Below are positions 63,107 to 64,000 of a stretch of DNA of 64,000 bases, one piece after another. The stretch spans positions 1 to 64,000 of the forward strand of contig JAZDXN010000022.1 of assembly GCA_037013495.1 (NCBI GenBank), given 5' to 3'. The translations under genes were made by a program, and so were the position numbers. Below the pieces are notes generated by a model. It made no database searches. It saw nothing but the letters and a program-made list of their open reading frames with translations, and was not told where the DNA came from. The stretch comes from Hippophae tibetana (lineage: Eukaryota; Streptophyta; Magnoliopsida; Rosales; Elaeagnaceae). How positions within the stretch are numbered: position 1 is the stretch's first letter; every line of letters starts with the position of its first letter.

Positions 63107-64000
63107 GTACGCGTTAAGTAATTTATAAGAGATTATTATATGATATTTCATTTTTATAAAACCAAATTAGACATTTGGTTAGTTAAATTATATTAAATTA
63201 AATTATTTTGTCTCAAATTAGTTGGTAAAAATAATGATTTTGAAAGAAGATAACTTATGAAATTTTGTTTTTTTAATTTATGTTTGGAAAATTATTAGAT
63301 GTTGTCCTAATTATAAAGTAATAGGTGAAATATTTTTTCGATAATAAAAGCTAAATATGCATAAATAATCATACAGTGTTGCTTGATATAGGTTTAAAAA
63401 TTATTTTAATAATTTAAATAATTTAATCGCATATTGCACCACCATCTAATATTAAGATTTATAAATGATATTTAACCGTTAATTAGTAAATAATTATTTT
63501 ATTTAATCTAATATATATATTTATAGTTTTTACTTGTGTCATTTTTTTAATTTATTTCGTATAAAGGAAATGTTTTATGTGTTTAGCATTTTTAATAACA
63601 TTTAGTATAAACTAGTACGTATTAGTTTATTTATTTGAGATTATTATATCATATTTCATTTATATCAAACAAAATAAGACATTTTGTTAGTTAAATAACA
63701 CTAAACTAATTTATTTTGACCACAATTAGTTGGGAAAACTATGATTTTGTGTTATATTAACTTTTATATATATAAGTGTTTTGTAGTGAGATAATTTATG
63801 AAATTTTATAATCCTTATTTGTATTTTTAGAATTATTAGACTTAATACTAATTATAAAGTCAATAAATCTAATAAATAGGTTTAAATTTTGTTTTGCGTA
63901 ATTTAATTGTATATTGTACCATCATGTCTACAATCTCCTTCTTTTTAAATTTTGATTTTTTAATTTCATCTAATATTAAGATACATGTGGGATGTATGAT
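63107..64000 (+). repeat. Unit 60, cut by the window end
   Basis: B half from 63,615. Copy of unit 52 until about 63,940, where CTTCTTTTTAAAT replaces CTTCTATTTAAAT. About 157 bp of the unit lie beyond the window. Confidence 0.94.

Larger units (their letters stand above)
55330..63940 (+). repeat. Eight-unit higher-order repeat, copy 2 (~8.4 kb)
   Basis: Tandem copy of the previous block with the same marker order. Two exceptions: about 58,757-59,336 matches another unit type, and near 63,940 CTTCTTTTTAAAT replaces CTTCTATTTAAAT. The second change is shared with unit 53 at its equivalent place, so a third copy may be starting as the window ends. Confidence 0.86.
1..64000. repeat. AT-rich satellite array, ~1,052-bp dimeric unit, about 61 copies
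   Basis: The whole window is a head-to-tail array in one orientation. The boundary motif TAGTACGCG or a one-base variant recurs at 60 positions from 1,031 to 63,107, with spacings mostly 1,050-1,056 bp. Every unit carries the same ordered landmarks: TTCGATAATAA, AACCGTTAATTAG, AAAGGAAATGTTTTAT, a second boundary TAGTAC(G/A)TA, GTACCATCATGTCTAC and GAAAAACTTTAGGTTTTATT. No base between the landmarks is left for other sequence: there is no insertion longer than a few bases and no non-satellite segment. Stop codons are dense in all frames and there is no coding signature. The family is not one I recognise. A eukaryotic heterochromatic or centromeric location is inferred from the architecture, not shown. 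Confidence 0.97.

Noticed and set aside
1..64000. A CRISPR array or other short regularly spaced repeat
   Set aside because: The period is ~1,052 bp with the whole unit repeated; there are no short repeats separated by unique spacers and no cas-like genes.
1..64000. LTR retrotransposons, MITEs or insertion sequences inside the array
   Set aside because: Unit spacing is never lengthened by more than a few bases, and no terminal repeats with coding sequence occur. Every stretch is accounted for by the satellite.
1..64000. Organelle (mitochondrial, apicoplast) or AT-rich bacterial or phage DNA
   Set aside because: No genes, tRNAs or rRNA stretches are visible over 64 kb, and such genomes are gene dense. 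The nested higher-order satellite fits nuclear heterochromatin.
1..64000. Telomere repeats or rDNA spacer repeats
   Set aside because: No TTAGGG-, TTTAGGG- or TTAGG-type tandem runs are present, and no conserved rRNA sequence flanks or interrupts the units.
1..64000. A CENP-B box
   Set aside because: I looked for TTCG and CGGGA in the spacing of the mammalian box and saw none. The only compact conserved CpG motif is the TAGTACGCG boundary, which does not resemble it.
1..64000. Tandem or inverted orientation changes within the array
   Set aside because: All 60 boundary motifs read in the same direction; I found no unit on the minus strand.

Overview
The window is one uninterrupted tandem satellite-DNA array from end to end. 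I found no supportable protein gene, RNA gene, transposable element, telomere repeat or CRISPR array. The sequence is very A+T rich (roughly 80% by eye). It consists of about 61 head-to-tail copies of a ~1,052-bp unit, all in the same orientation. I located the boundary motif TAGTACGCG (or a one-base variant) 60 times, at spacings of 1,036 to 1,059 bp. Long-unit, AT-rich satellites of this kind are typical of eukaryotic heterochromatin or centromeres (plants and insects have many). The sequence alone does not say which organism it comes from, and I do not recognise the family.

Each ~1,052-bp unit is itself a dimer of two diverged, homologous halves. The A half (~508-512 bp) runs from TAGTACGCG to TAGTACGTA or TAGTACATA. 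The B half (~541-545 bp) runs from there to the next TAGTACGCG. The halves align along their whole length but differ by three larger indels, so an ancestral ~525-bp monomer was duplicated and the dimer then became the amplified unit. Units are numbered 0 to 60 here.

Layout: (1) 1-10,505, two successive 2.1-kb higher-order blocks (units 0-3 and 4-9). (2) 10,506-21,044, a 2.1-kb pair present three times (from 11,561, 16,833 and 18,940), separated by units 13-15. (3) 21,045-31,565, a mosaic zone with less regular order, in which right-hand variants first appear. (4) 31,566-44,175, a 2,101-bp two-unit repeat, followed by a ~5.25-kb five-unit segment duplicated in tandem (33,667-38,920 and 38,921-44,175). 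(5) 44,176 to the end, an ~8.4-kb eight-unit segment present twice (about 46,915-55,329 and 55,330-63,940). Its second copy carries a ~0.6-kb patch (about 58,757-59,336) that matches a neighbouring unit instead, a clear gene-conversion or recombination footprint.

Shared variants are shuffled between units in blocks of a few hundred bases to several kilobases, as expected from repeated unequal exchange and conversion. Unit length falls from a variable ~1,055 bp on the left to an almost fixed 1,051 bp on the right. The first ~16 kb are rich in single-base homopolymer indels, which may be sequencing error or older divergence. Many variants that distinguish units are C/T (or G/A) changes at CpG sites, which fits cytosine methylation. 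The only open reading frame of note (13,410-13,664) is a chance product of a one-base deletion in one repeat copy. I did not find a new gene system. What is notable is the satellite family itself and its nested higher-order structure.
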